A stretch of 64,000 bases of DNA, taken from NCBI GenBank assembly GCA_029262055.1, contig JAJDAD010000114.1:1-64000 (forward strand), written 5' to 3'. Shown one piece after another: positions 17,087 through 24,982 of this stretch. Origin of the DNA: Candidatus Zhuqueibacterota bacterium (GTDB lineage: Bacteria; Zhuqueibacterota; Zhuqueibacteria; Oceanimicrobiales; Oceanimicrobiaceae). The notes below the pieces were generated by a model. It was not told where the DNA came from. It made no database searches and worked only from the letters and a program-made list of their open reading frames with translations. Each line of letters opens with the position of its first letter. Positions within the stretch are counted from its first letter, which is position 1. The translations under genes were made by a program, and so were the position numbers.

Positions 17087-17854
17087 CTAGTCGACCAGCT
17101 CCATTCTTACTTCCAGATCCAACACTTCGAGTTCCTGCAAAACCTCAGTGCACACCTCGTCGCGGGCAGCCATTCTGCACGCAAATGTGAACGTCGGCTC
17201 AGCGAACTTCGCTAGCACAAAGGCATCAACTGCACTACGATAAGGAGGCGTATTCAGGAGAACAAGGTCGTATTCAGATCGCATCTTTGCGAGAAACTGC
17301 AGAAACTCCTGAGACATCAGTGCAGAGATGGGGTTCACCTGGACACAACCGCTGGGGATGTAATCCACGCCCGCCAGGCCGGACTCTTTTTGAATCGGCA
17401 CGGATGGCAGTTTGCGGTTGACCAGGTCTGAGATCCCAAGGCTTACTTCATCTCTCCATTCTGCCGTGAATGCGGAGTTTCTCAGGTCGCAATCCAGTAT
17501 AAGAACGCGTTGCCCTGACGATGCCGCCTGCCCCGCCTGACGCATGATCACTTTCCTGGCTTCGCCGCTGCTTGTAACCGCACAAACCAACTCAACGCGC
17601 CCAAGTCCATTTCGTGTACACTTCGGGTGCGAAGAAGGCGACCCGGGCGAACGTTCGCCGGTTCGAGTTAGATTTGAGGCTTCCTTTGCCACGGGTTCGC
17701 TGCCGTTAGCATGCTGGGCATGTTTTCGAAACGACGTCACGAATGCAAGGTCCGCGTACCCGGCCTCATGGTCAAACCTCACGGTGGCAAAGTCCGGCAA
17801 CCGGTTGCTTGACATGGTCTTCTTCGGAAAACGGCTGGTGCGTAGAATCTCCAT
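17087..17854 (-). CDS. CpsD/CapB-like ATPase with degenerate Walker A
   Basis: 255 residues. The C-terminal part follows the MinD-like fold of bacterial tyrosine kinases that control exopolysaccharide export: SSGQRVLILDCDLRNSAF is the Walker A' region (Asp in 119-125), LGISDLVNRK, DYIPSG and YDLVLLNTPPY the Walker B region. But where PGEGKST should stand the protein has SSGEARKV (about 95-102), without the invariant Lys-Ser/Thr, and it lacks a Tyr-rich tail. It may bind nucleotide poorly and act as a structural partner. GGAGG precedes the ATG, 2 bases after the OPX gene. Confidence 0.7.
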   Translation of the reverse strand: MEILRTSRFPKKTMSSNRLPDFATVRFDHEAGYADLAFVTSFRKHAQHANGSEPVAKEASNLTRTGERSPGSPSSHPKCTRNGLGRVELVCAVTSSGEARKVIMRQAGQAASSGQRVLILDCDLRNSAFTAEWRDEVSLGISDLVNRKLPSVPIQKESGLAGVDYIPSGCVQVNPISALMSQEFLQFLAKMRSEYDLVLLNTPPYRSAVDAFVLAKFAEPTFTFACRMAARDEVCTEVLQELEVLDLEVRMELVD

Positions 17855-17856
17855 AC

Positions 17857-18489
17857 TTAAACCTCCGTTCCGATTTTGTGATTGTCGGCACCTTTTTTCA
17901 TAACAAAGACAACATCATAGGGAGCCAACTTAAATCTTGACTTTGGCTCGCTTGCGCTTTCACCCTTCAGATTGACCTTAAACTTCTTCGTTCCCTGGTC
18001 TCCGAGATTCCTGAACACATAGACGTCACAGTCGTTCGCCTTGCCTCTGACACCGCCTGCCAAAACAATGCTCTGGGCGACCGTCAGGTCCCGGTTGAAT
18101 TTCAACACGCCGGGCCGGTGAATCTGACCACCGAGGTAGATCGTAAACTTCGAAGATTTTTGCACGGTCACATTCAATTCAGAAGTCGCCAATGTCTCCG
18201 CGTACTTGTTTTTCAGCAACCGCGTCAATCTTGGTTCCGTCAGACCGCGCACTGACAATTGACCGATATTGTCAAACGAAACCGCACCGGAGTCGTCTAC
18301 CAGGAGCGTCTGATTCAGGGCAGGGTGATATTTGAACGTAAGTTGGATCAGGTCGCCACGCCCCACTTTCACCATATCACCGCCCCCTGCGGTCAAAGTA
18401 CTGTGGGATGAGCAGGCGGAAAAAGCACCGAGAAGCAGCGCAATGAAAACAATGGAAAGGCTGGAGCAAGAGTGGCGAGCAGCTATCAT
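17857..18489 (-). CDS. Polysaccharide export (OPX/Wza-type) lipoprotein
   Basis: 210-residue outer-membrane-associated lipoprotein: signal peptide ending LLLGAFSAC, then the polysaccharide biosynthesis/export domain (VGRGDLIQLTFKYHPALNQTLLVDDSGAVSF), and one SLBB-like segment (IYLGGQIHRPGVLKFNRDLTVAQSIVLAGG). Short compared with Wza (about 380) because it has fewer SLBB repeats and no C-terminal barrel helix. GGAGG before the ATG. First gene of a unit with the CpsD-like gene and probably the GT2. Confidence 0.88.
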   Translation of the reverse strand: MIAARHSCSSLSIVFIALLLGAFSACSSHSTLTAGGGDMVKVGRGDLIQLTFKYHPALNQTLLVDDSGAVSFDNIGQLSVRGLTEPRLTRLLKNKYAETLATSELNVTVQKSSKFTIYLGGQIHRPGVLKFNRDLTVAQSIVLAGGVRGKANDCDVYVFRNLGDQGTKKFKVNLKGESASEPKSRFKLAPYDVVFVMKKGADNHKIGTEV

Positions 18490-18511
18490 CTAAAGGCCTC
18501 CGTTCAAGAAT

Positions 18512-18535
18512 GAGCAATCTTGCTCCCCAATTGGG
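18512..18535 (-). promoter_or_regulatory. Candidate sigma-54-like promoter overlapped by palindromes, upstream of OPX gene
   Basis: Read on the minus strand this holds GG-N10-GC with TTGCT at the -12 side (GG at 18526-18527, GC at 18514-18515), close to the sigma-54 pattern and about 25-38 bases before the OPX ATG. Two perfect palindromes sit on it: 18512-18525 (GAGCAA-TC-TTGCTC) and 18526-18535 (CCCAATTGGG). Either could be an operator instead. Confidence 0.3.
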
Positions 18536-18745
18536 CAAGGCTCATACCACGGAGGCAAAAGGCGCATCTGAGTGACTTAACTACAAGTATTTTAATTAAT
18601 TAGAACGAAACCAGGCAAGGATGTAGCGCTTCAAAAACAAACAAAAAGCGTCATGTGGTGAAAATGTGTCTCAAGGACCACTAAAACATTGCTGTGAATT
18701 GTTGCACCCGCGCAACATGGCTCCTGTTGGGTAGGCAGGAACCCA

Positions 18746-19966
18746 TCACTCCGATCTTTTTGTGGTGCGTTTTTCCAACATGGCGGCCCGGCCTACTGCA
18801 CCCTCTCCGAACTTGTCACGCAGCGAATCCAGCAGGTTGCTCAACTTAGTGTTCAGAGGCGCTTCCTGATCAAAGAGGCCAAGCTGTTCGCCAACCGAAC
18901 AACTCAATTGCGAAACCCCGATACCGACCAGCCTGACTTTCTGTTCCAGCTCACCAAAGCGGCGAAAGAGCGAGATTGCCACGCCTTTGATGATTTGCGT
19001 GGAGTCGATAAAATCTGCAAACGTCCGGCTGCGCGTGTGCGTCGTGAAGTCCTCAAAACGGATTTTCAGTGTAATGGTCCGGCCTTTGACTTTTTCCTGG
19101 CGCATGGTGCGGGAAAGAGACTCGGCTAAACGGAAAAGAACTTTTTCCACTTTTTCCGGATCAGCGATATCTTCATCGAAAGTGGTTTCCTGGCTGATCG
19201 ACTTTCGTCCCTCGTTCGCCTCCACAGGGCGATCGTCTAGTCCCTGTGACAGCCGCCAGAGAGCATTGCCATGTTTCCCGAAGTCACGATTTAACTCGAC
19301 TTGACTGCGCTCAGCGATTTGGCCCACCTTCTCGATCCCTCTGTTGAGCAGGGCTTCTTCGGTTTTTTTGCCCACACCCCACAATCTGGAGATATGCAGA
19401 TCTTTCAGAAACTCCTTCTCCTTCCCTTCTTTGACGACCACTAATCCATCAGGCTTTTTAAGGTCAGAGGCAATTTTTGCAAGAAATTTGTTCGGGGCCA
19501 CTCCGACAGAGGCTGTCAAATGTAACTCCTGGTGGATCCGAAGCTTGAGAAGCTTCGCCACTTCCAAAGCCCCGCCAAACAAATGCATGCTGGCGGTGAC
19601 GTCGAGAAAGGCTTCGTCGATGCTGATTTTTTGTACCAAGGGCGTGAACTCTCCCAGGATAGAGGTCATCTTCCCGGAGAGTTCGGAGTAGCGGGAATGC
19701 CGGCCGCGAACGTAGATCCCGTGTGGGCACCGTTTGTACGCTTGTGAAATTGGCAGTGCGGAATGAATGCCATATTTGCGCGCTTCATAGCTGCAGGTAG
19801 CGACAACTCCACGTCCGGCACCTCCTTTCGGATCCGATCCGACGATCACTGGTTTTCCGCGGTAGCTCGGGTTGTCAAGCTGCTCGACAGCCGCAAAGAA
19901 AGCATCCATGTCGACATGTAAAATGGCTCTGGGCAACTGCTCTCCGAAATGTTCGAATTTAGTCAT
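18746..19966 (-). CDS. dinB: DNA polymerase IV (Y family)
   Basis: Translesion polymerase, 406 residues. Catalytic acids in HVDMDAFFAAVEQ near the start and in SIDEAFLDV about residue 110, the YEARKYGIHSALP finger region, thumb HhH motif WGVGKKTEEALLNRGI, a little-finger domain, and a beta-clamp-binding QLGLF near the C-terminus. Full length with all motifs. ATG 19966 gives a family-like start (MTKFEHFGEQLPRAILHVDMD); a longer frame from 20041 adds Cys-rich residues not expected. No SOS-box was identified. Confidence 0.93.
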   Translation of the reverse strand: MTKFEHFGEQLPRAILHVDMDAFFAAVEQLDNPSYRGKPVIVGSDPKGGAGRGVVATCSYEARKYGIHSALPISQAYKRCPHGIYVRGRHSRYSELSGKMTSILGEFTPLVQKISIDEAFLDVTASMHLFGGALEVAKLLKLRIHQELHLTASVGVAPNKFLAKIASDLKKPDGLVVVKEGKEKEFLKDLHISRLWGVGKKTEEALLNRGIEKVGQIAERSQVELNRDFGKHGNALWRLSQGLDDRPVEANEGRKSISQETTFDEDIADPEKVEKVLFRLAESLSRTMRQEKVKGRTITLKIRFEDFTTHTRSRTFADFIDSTQIIKGVAISLFRRFGELEQKVRLVGIGVSQLSCSVGEQLGLFDQEAPLNTKLSNLLDSLRDKFGEGAVGRAAMLEKRTTKRSE

Positions 19967-20095
19967 GCTGTTACAGAAATGCAAGGTTACCGCAATGTGT
20001 CGCGTGCAGCAAGTTACTTTTGGCTTGAATCTTTGCGACAAAGGGTTATTTTAAGGAGTGTCAATGGGGAATGTTGGATTTTGACTGACTGAGAA

Positions 20096-20455
20096 ATGAT
20101 AAATCGAACCGCTGAGAAACCAAAGATTTACGTCGTCCGTGTTGGGGGCTATATGGAGTTCACTACCGCCGATGAGCTCGACAATGTCATCGCCGAGATA
20201 GTGGATTCACGATGCTACAACATAATCATTGACCTGCAGCATGTTGAGTATATCAGCAGCCGCGGCTGGAGTATCTTCCTGACCAAGATTAAGGAAATCC
20301 GGGAAAACGATGGTGACCTCAAGCTGCTCAACATGAATGAGAATGTCTACGAAGTGTACAAAGTGCTTGAGTTTTTCTGGTTTCTGAAGGTTTATGAAAC
20401 CATGTCAGATGCCGTAGCGGATTTTGATTCAGGCGCCTCCCCCATGCCTGAATAG
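20096..20455 (+). CDS. STAS-domain anti-sigma-factor-antagonist-like protein
   Basis: 119 residues, a single STAS domain of the SpoIIAA/RsbV type: GGYMEFTTADELDNVI, IIDLQHVEYISSRGWSIFL with Ser in the phosphorylation loop position, then LKLLNMNENVYEVYKV. Such proteins bind and release anti-sigma or partner-switch kinases. No RsbW-type kinase or sigma factor is adjacent. No strong Shine-Dalgarno. It converges with the DUF5658 gene, 2 bases apart. Confidence 0.85.
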   Translation: MINRTAEKPKIYVVRVGGYMEFTTADELDNVIAEIVDSRCYNIIIDLQHVEYISSRGWSIFLTKIKEIRENDGDLKLLNMNENVYEVYKVLEFFWFLKVYETMSDAVADFDSGASPMPE

Positions 20456-20457
20456 AG

Positions 20458-20943
20458 CTACCACAACGCCCCACCTTTCGCAAACCTCAGAAAGAGTGAC
20501 AACTCATAGATTATCAGAATAGCATAGAGCACCAGGACAGCCGCCAACAACGTGCTCACCTGCACCCGCCCGCTGAGATAGTGGAAGTTTTTCAAGACCA
20601 GGAAAACGACAACGCAGCCGACGGTCAGAGAATATTTGACCGCCAGAAAGGGGATAGGGCCGAGACGCAAGAAGTAATCCATGACAGGATTGACTTCCGT
20701 AGCGGCCCCGATGTGGACTAATTTCAAGGTAAATGAAGCATCTAGCAGGGAAAGAGCAACGATTCCGATGACCGTAAGCGCGGAGCGTTTGCTGTACCTG
20801 TCCACGAAACGATGCGTTGCTTTGTCTTCACGGCGCCTGAAGGCCTGTCGTGCGCCGAACAAACTCGTCCGGGTCAGCGGTGACGTCGGGCGATTTCTAC
20901 GGTCTGGTGCAGATCGACGATCAGGGGTTGGGGGCTTGGACAT
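20458..20943 (-). CDS. DUF5658-like membrane protein
   Basis: 161 residues: a long basic, Pro/Arg-rich cytoplasmic N-terminus (RRSAPDRRNRP, RRREDKATHRF) and four predicted membrane helices beginning SALTVIGIVALSLLDASFTL. The pattern LLDASFTLKLVHIGAATEVNPVMDYFL fits DUF5658, a family of unknown function. The start at 20943 gives a 16-base gap after the LeuA-like gene, so it ends that operon. An upstream in-frame start would overlap the neighbour. Confidence 0.72.
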   Translation of the reverse strand: MSKPPTPDRRSAPDRRNRPTSPLTRTSLFGARQAFRRREDKATHRFVDRYSKRSALTVIGIVALSLLDASFTLKLVHIGAATEVNPVMDYFLRLGPIPFLAVKYSLTVGCVVVFLVLKNFHYLSGRVQVSTLLAAVLVLYAILIIYELSLFLRFAKGGALW

Positions 20944-20959
20944 GTGGACAGTCTGGTTG

Positions 20960-22189
20960 TTAGATTTCCCCGACCACCTCCATGACCTCTGCATCGGTCA
21001 GGAGCCGGTTTGAGGATTTTGCTTTTTCGAAAATTGCCTCTACCCACTCAGTTTTCGGCTCTATATCCCGTTTCTTGAGCCAATAGATCACATTTGACAG
21101 GCCGCTCATCGGGCCGATTTCAATGGTCTGCTCGCTGCCAAACCAACCGGCCGGTACTCCGGAATAGACGGAATCCGCCAGCCATACTTCTCCCTTCTGC
21201 TCCGCTTTGATGATGGCCGCCGCATGCACTCCGGTTCCCGTCCTGAAGGCGTCAGTGCCCATCACCGGATAGTTTTTCGGAATCGGTATCCCTAAAGACT
21301 CTCCGGCTTTTTCGCAGTATGCCTTCAGCGATGACAGGTCGTTGTCGAGCCAGCCGTGCAGTTTGCAATTGACCAGAATAAGATCCATGGGCGTATTGCC
21401 CACCCTCTCTCCCGCCCCAAGTGCGCAGCCGTGGACGCGGGTCGCGCCGGCCTCAATCGCCGCAAATGTATTTGCCAGCGAAAAGCCGCGGTCCTTATGG
21501 CCATGCCAATCAATGCCGACATCTGCGCCCGACTCTTCCACTACTTCCCGAATAAAGCTCACCAGCCTTGTTACACCTGCGGGAGTCGCGTGTCCGACTG
21601 TGTCACACACACAAATCCTGCCGGCGCCGCTATTTATGGCGGCGGTGTACAGTCTTTTCAGATCGCCTGCTTGTGACCGCGTGGTGTCTTCGGTGACAAA
21701 CATGACCCGGAGGCCATGCTTTACCGCAAACTCGACAGCCTTCTCGGATTGCCGCAGGAGGAAGTCAACATCCCAATTCTCGGAATATTGCCGGATCGGG
21801 CTGGAGCCGATGAACGTGCAGGCCTCCAGTGGTGCGCCGGTGGCTTCAGCGATTTCGATAATGGGGACGATGTCGGCCTCGACTGTCCGGGCCGCGCAGT
21901 TGCCCTGGATCTTGAGGCCGGCGTTGACCATCTCTTTGGCGAGTTCGGTGACGTCGTCGACCGCCCGCTTGCCCGCCCCGGGTAGACCGAGTGCTGCGGT
22001 GGTGATGCCAAGCTCGTCCATCAGGTGTAGGATTTCGATCTTGTCGGCGATGGGGGGATCGATCACGGACGGGCCTTGCAGGCCGTCCCGCAGGGTTTCA
22101 TCGTCGAACTGCAAATCGGTCGGCGAGAATCTGCCGCTTTCGTGCAGGTTCCAATCGTAGATTAAGTCACTGAGGTTCGCGCTGCTCAT
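20960..22189 (-). CDS. LeuA/homocitrate-synthase-like acyl-CoA:2-oxoacid Claisen condensing enzyme
   Basis: 409-residue HMGL-like TIM barrel that condenses an acyl-CoA with a 2-oxoacid. Visible: DDETLRDGLQGPS metal/substrate motif near the start, DTVGHATP, the metal histidines in WHGHKDRGFSLANT, and GAGERVGNTPMDL. Standard LeuA has HxHND here and a C-terminal leucine-binding domain of about 130 residues; that regulatory domain is lacking. Substrate therefore uncertain (isopropylmalate, citramalate, homocitrate or another). Strong AAGGAGGT before ATG 22189. It lies 16 bases after the crotonase gene in an operon that also holds a LeuD-like protein. Confidence 0.8.
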   Translation of the reverse strand: MSSANLSDLIYDWNLHESGRFSPTDLQFDDETLRDGLQGPSVIDPPIADKIEILHLMDELGITTAALGLPGAGKRAVDDVTELAKEMVNAGLKIQGNCAARTVEADIVPIIEIAEATGAPLEACTFIGSSPIRQYSENWDVDFLLRQSEKAVEFAVKHGLRVMFVTEDTTRSQAGDLKRLYTAAINSGAGRICVCDTVGHATPAGVTRLVSFIREVVEESGADVGIDWHGHKDRGFSLANTFAAIEAGATRVHGCALGAGERVGNTPMDLILVNCKLHGWLDNDLSSLKAYCEKAGESLGIPIPKNYPVMGTDAFRTGTGVHAAAIIKAEQKGEVWLADSVYSGVPAGWFGSEQTIEIGPMSGLSNVIYWLKKRDIEPKTEWVEAIFEKAKSSNRLLTDAEVMEVVGEI

Positions 22190-22205
22190 CAGACCTCCTT
22201 TGCTT

Positions 22206-22985
22206 TCATCTCCCAGTGAACCGGGCTTTGCGTTTCTCAACGAAAGCTGCGGTTCCTTCTTTCATGTCTTCTGTTGAAAAGCACAGGCCAAAGAGATTTG
22301 CCTCGAGTTGGATCGCCTCATCGAGGGTCAGTTCCAGGCCGTGGTTCACGGCTTCGATGCAAAGCTTAACCGCCACCGGTCCCTTTTCGTAGATGGTGTT
22401 GAGAATCGCTTCTGCACCAGCGAGAAGCTCATCTGGCAAAAAAACCTTGTTTGCGAGTCCGATTCTGTGCGCTTCCCTGGCGTCGATCATGTTGCCGGTC
22501 AGGATCAACTCCAGGGCCACCCCTTTGCCGACCAGGCGAGGCAGCCTCTGGGTGCCGCCATTTCCCGGCATGATCCCGAGATTGACTTCGGGTTGGCCGA
22601 ATCTGGCACTTTCCGAGGCGACGCGCATGTGGCAAGCCATGGCCAGTTCGCAGCCGCCGCCCAGGCAGAAGCCGTTTATCGCTGCAATGATCGGCTTGGG
22701 AAAATGTTCCAGAAAATGCAGAATCTCCTGGCTCTTGACGGAAAACTCCTTTGCTCCCACCGGGTCCTGCTGGGCCAGTTCTTTGATGTCTGCACCGGCC
22801 ACGAAGGACTTCGGTCCGGCGCCGGTGATAATCACGCCGCCAACATTTGAATCGTCTTTGACGCTTCTCAGCGCCTCCTCCAACTCCGACATGGTCTGGG
22901 CATTCAGGGCATTGAGGACGTCGGGGCGATTGATGGTGATAAGCAGGGTCTCACCACGGGTTTCGGTTAAAATGAATTCTGGCAC
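22206..22985 (-). CDS. Enoyl-CoA hydratase/crotonase
   Basis: 259 residues of the crotonase superfamily; hydrates 2-enoyl-CoA to 3-hydroxyacyl-CoA. Oxyanion hole in SFVAGADIKEL and NGFCLGGGCELAMACHMR; the two catalytic glutamates fall in GGGCELAMAC and FGQPEVNLGIMPGNGGTQRL. Length is standard. GTG start with GGAG 9 bases upstream. Together with the dehydrogenase and thiolase upstream it completes the C4 (butyryl/crotonyl) set, but 370 bases of repeats and a foreign-looking lipoprotein gene separate it from them. Confidence 0.92.
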   Translation of the reverse strand: MPEFILTETRGETLLITINRPDVLNALNAQTMSELEEALRSVKDDSNVGGVIITGAGPKSFVAGADIKELAQQDPVGAKEFSVKSQEILHFLEHFPKPIIAAINGFCLGGGCELAMACHMRVASESARFGQPEVNLGIMPGNGGTQRLPRLVGKGVALELILTGNMIDAREAHRIGLANKVFLPDELLAGAEAILNTIYEKGPVAVKLCIEAVNHGLELTLDEAIQLEANLFGLCFSTEDMKEGTAAFVEKRKARFTGR

Positions 22986-23048
22986 TTGTGTTTCTCCAAT
23001 TTTTGTTGAGGAACTGTGTTCGATGCTCTGTTAGTTTGTTTAGGTCAG

Positions 23049-23110
23049 CCCTGACAGGGTTGTCTTGGAAAACTTCCAGGCCAGAAATACTAAGAAGAAC
23101 CCTGTCAGGG
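23049..23110. repeat. Inverted repeat, 13-bp perfect arms
   Basis: CCCTGACAGGGTT (23049-23061) and its exact complement AACCCTGTCAGGG (23098-23110). Each arm is itself near-palindromic (CCCTG-N-CAGGG). A smaller TGGAA/TTCCA hairpin lies between them. A related AACCCT/AGGGTT hairpin occurs after the helicase gene at 31590. Confidence 0.75.
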
Positions 23111-23184
23111 TTTGTAAATCTAGTTGCGAGCCGTCACCATCAGCAGCGTCCAAATTATGCGAAGGACGACCCCGCAGGCAAAGT

Positions 23185-23207
23185 CCCGCTGCTGCATTTG
23201 CAGCGGG
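23185..23207. repeat. Hairpin, 8-bp perfect stem
   Basis: CCCGCTGC (23185-23192), 7-base loop, GCAGCGGG (23200-23207). No T run, so not an obvious terminator. Part of the repeat block inside the acyl-CoA operon. Confidence 0.6.
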
Positions 23208-23355
23208 GCGACTAGTGAAAATGCGCGCCAGCGCCACCGATCGAGGAGGCGTCCGTAGCCCGCGCAGGATACCACAGAGCCCGACTTACCTTATTAAAGC
23301 TACAATAGTGAAGTCGGGAGCGAGGAAGCCGGAGCGGTTCCACCACAACTCGGGT

Positions 23356-24009
23356 CTATTTTAATGCAAATAGCTGAGATAACTTTTGGCCTAATAATTT
23401 ACCTTGTTCTGTGAATATCTCTACCTGTGCCTTTTTCTTTTCACCAACTTTAAATAAATTTTCTTTGTACTTGAGCTGGCTAAACAAACGATCTGAAGTT
23501 AATATCGCTGTTGTTTTGGAATCAACTATTATGAAATCCGCCGCAGAAGTAACCTCGAATTGAGTCTCAAGTATCTTAGTATTCTTGAAGAAAGATTCCT
23601 CGTCAAGAATGAAAATAACAACATATTCTGTCAGAGTCCGAATCCCAAGTTCCTGAATGATTGGAAAAGTAACTTCAGCGGGGAGTAGATATTTTGGAAT
23701 TGGCACAATGCGTTCAATACTCTTCGATTCCTTGAACTGTTCTATCATTTGAGATACAAATAATTGTTCTATTTCATTATTAATGTACCTGTCTTTGATC
23801 ATTATGATAGAAAGGTCAACAGGGAATTGAGAAGGAGGTCTTGTGGAACTAATAGTTTGGATCTGTTCTTTAGTTAGTCCTGCATCGGTAAGTGTAATCT
23901 TGTCCGATTTGAATTCTCGCCCTCTGAATTGGGCTGTGTCATACGCTCGGTGTTGAGCACAACTTATTGCAAGCAGTGACAAGCAAATCAGTACAGTGAA
24001 CTTCGTCAT
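23356..24009 (-). CDS. AT-rich lipoprotein of unknown function
   Basis: 217 residues starting with a lipoprotein signal (MTKFTVLICLSLLAISC); AAGGG lies upstream of ATG 24009. The rest is mixed alpha/beta (VDLSIIMIKDRYINNEIEQ, ELGIRTLTEYVVIFILDEES, AADFIIVDSKTTAILTSDRL), with no catalytic motif recognised. The second half resembles soluble lipoproteins that report a periplasmic state, only a loose impression. The DNA is clearly richer in A+T than the genes on both sides, and it splits an otherwise tight acyl-CoA operon, so recent acquisition is likely. Confidence 0.75.
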   Translation of the reverse strand: MTKFTVLICLSLLAISCAQHRAYDTAQFRGREFKSDKITLTDAGLTKEQIQTISSTRPPSQFPVDLSIIMIKDRYINNEIEQLFVSQMIEQFKESKSIERIVPIPKYLLPAEVTFPIIQELGIRTLTEYVVIFILDEESFFKNTKILETQFEVTSAADFIIVDSKTTAILTSDRLFSQLKYKENLFKVGEKKKAQVEIFTEQGKLLGQKLSQLFALK

Positions 24010-24061
24010 AATTCCCTTCCACTCATTTTTTTTCAAAACCTACTTACACATCAAGTCCGAT

Positions 24062-24946
24062 TCAAATGCCGAGATCGTTCGGAACGGGCTTGTCACCGGA
24101 ATAATCGTAAAAGCCCTTTCCGGACTTGCGACCGTAAAATCCCGCCTGCACCATTTTCTTGAGCAGCGGCGGCGGCGCGTAATGTGACTCCCGGTACTCA
24201 TCGAACATGATGTTTGCGATGTAGTAGGTTGTATCCAGGCCAACGAAATCGAGCAAAGTCAGCGGACCCATCGGGTAGCCGCAGCCCAGCATCATGCCTG
24301 TGTCGATGTCCTCGATGGAGGCCACGCCGTTTTCGACCGCTTTGATCGCGCCAATCAAGTACGGCACGAGCAGAAGATTGACCACGAACCCGGAATTGTC
24401 TTTGCAGGCGATGGGCACCTTGCCAACGGACTTGGCCCAGCCGAACGCCTGGTCAAATGTCTCCTGGCTGGTTTGAATGGTCCGGACGACCTCGACCAGT
24501 TTCATGATGGGCACCGGATTAAAAAAGTGCAGACCGACGAACTTGTCGGGCCTTTTGGTGGCGGCGGCCATTTCGGTGACAGTAAGCGACGAGGTGTTGC
24601 TGGCAAAAATCGTATGCGCCGGACATAGTTTATCGAGCTCGCCGAACAACTCCTTCTTGACGTTGATGTCTTCGATGACGGCCTCGATGACCAGGTCACA
24701 GTTTTTTAGATCGGAAACCTCGGTCGTGCCTTTCAGGTTGGCCAGGGTGGCCTCTTTCTGTTCCGCGGTGATCTTGCCTTTTTCCAGTGACTTGGTCAGA
24801 AAACGGTTAGTCCGGCCCAGGCCCTTGTCGAGCAGTTCCTGAGTAACTTCGCGGACAATTGTTTCATATCCTGCTGCGGCTGCGATCTGCGCAATGCCGG
24901 CTCCCATCAAGCCTGCGCCGGCGACACCCACTTTCTTTATTGCCAT
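24062..24946 (-). CDS. hbd: 3-hydroxybutyryl-CoA dehydrogenase
   Basis: 294-residue NAD(P)-dependent oxidoreductase interconverting acetoacetyl-CoA and 3-hydroxybutyryl-CoA. Visible: VGVAGAGLMGAGIAQIAA (Rossmann loop), FASNTSSLTVTEMA, the catalytic His in GLHFFNPVPIMKLVEVV, Asn/Lys of DNSGFVVN and C-terminal GCGYPMGPLTLLDFVGLDT and FYGRKSGKGFYDY. Length and motifs are standard. CTGGAGGA before the ATG. 36 bases after the thiolase gene. Confidence 0.94.
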   Translation of the reverse strand: MAIKKVGVAGAGLMGAGIAQIAAAAGYETIVREVTQELLDKGLGRTNRFLTKSLEKGKITAEQKEATLANLKGTTEVSDLKNCDLVIEAVIEDINVKKELFGELDKLCPAHTIFASNTSSLTVTEMAAATKRPDKFVGLHFFNPVPIMKLVEVVRTIQTSQETFDQAFGWAKSVGKVPIACKDNSGFVVNLLLVPYLIGAIKAVENGVASIEDIDTGMMLGCGYPMGPLTLLDFVGLDTTYYIANIMFDEYRESHYAPPPLLKKMVQAGFYGRKSGKGFYDYSGDKPVPNDLGI

Positions 24947-24982
24947 AAATCCTCCAGATTTATCGAAACGGTCTATTTTAGC

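Larger units (their letters stand above)
22986..23355. other. Intergenic block of inverted repeats, no gene seen
   Basis: 370 bases between the crotonase and the AT-rich lipoprotein gene. It holds a perfect 13-bp inverted repeat (23049-23110), a perfect 8-bp hairpin (23185-23207) and a further 8-bp inverted repeat CCCGACTT/AAGTCGGG near 23279-23315. No believable coding frame or start. It looks like extragenic repetitive DNA inserted in an operon. Confidence 0.6.
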
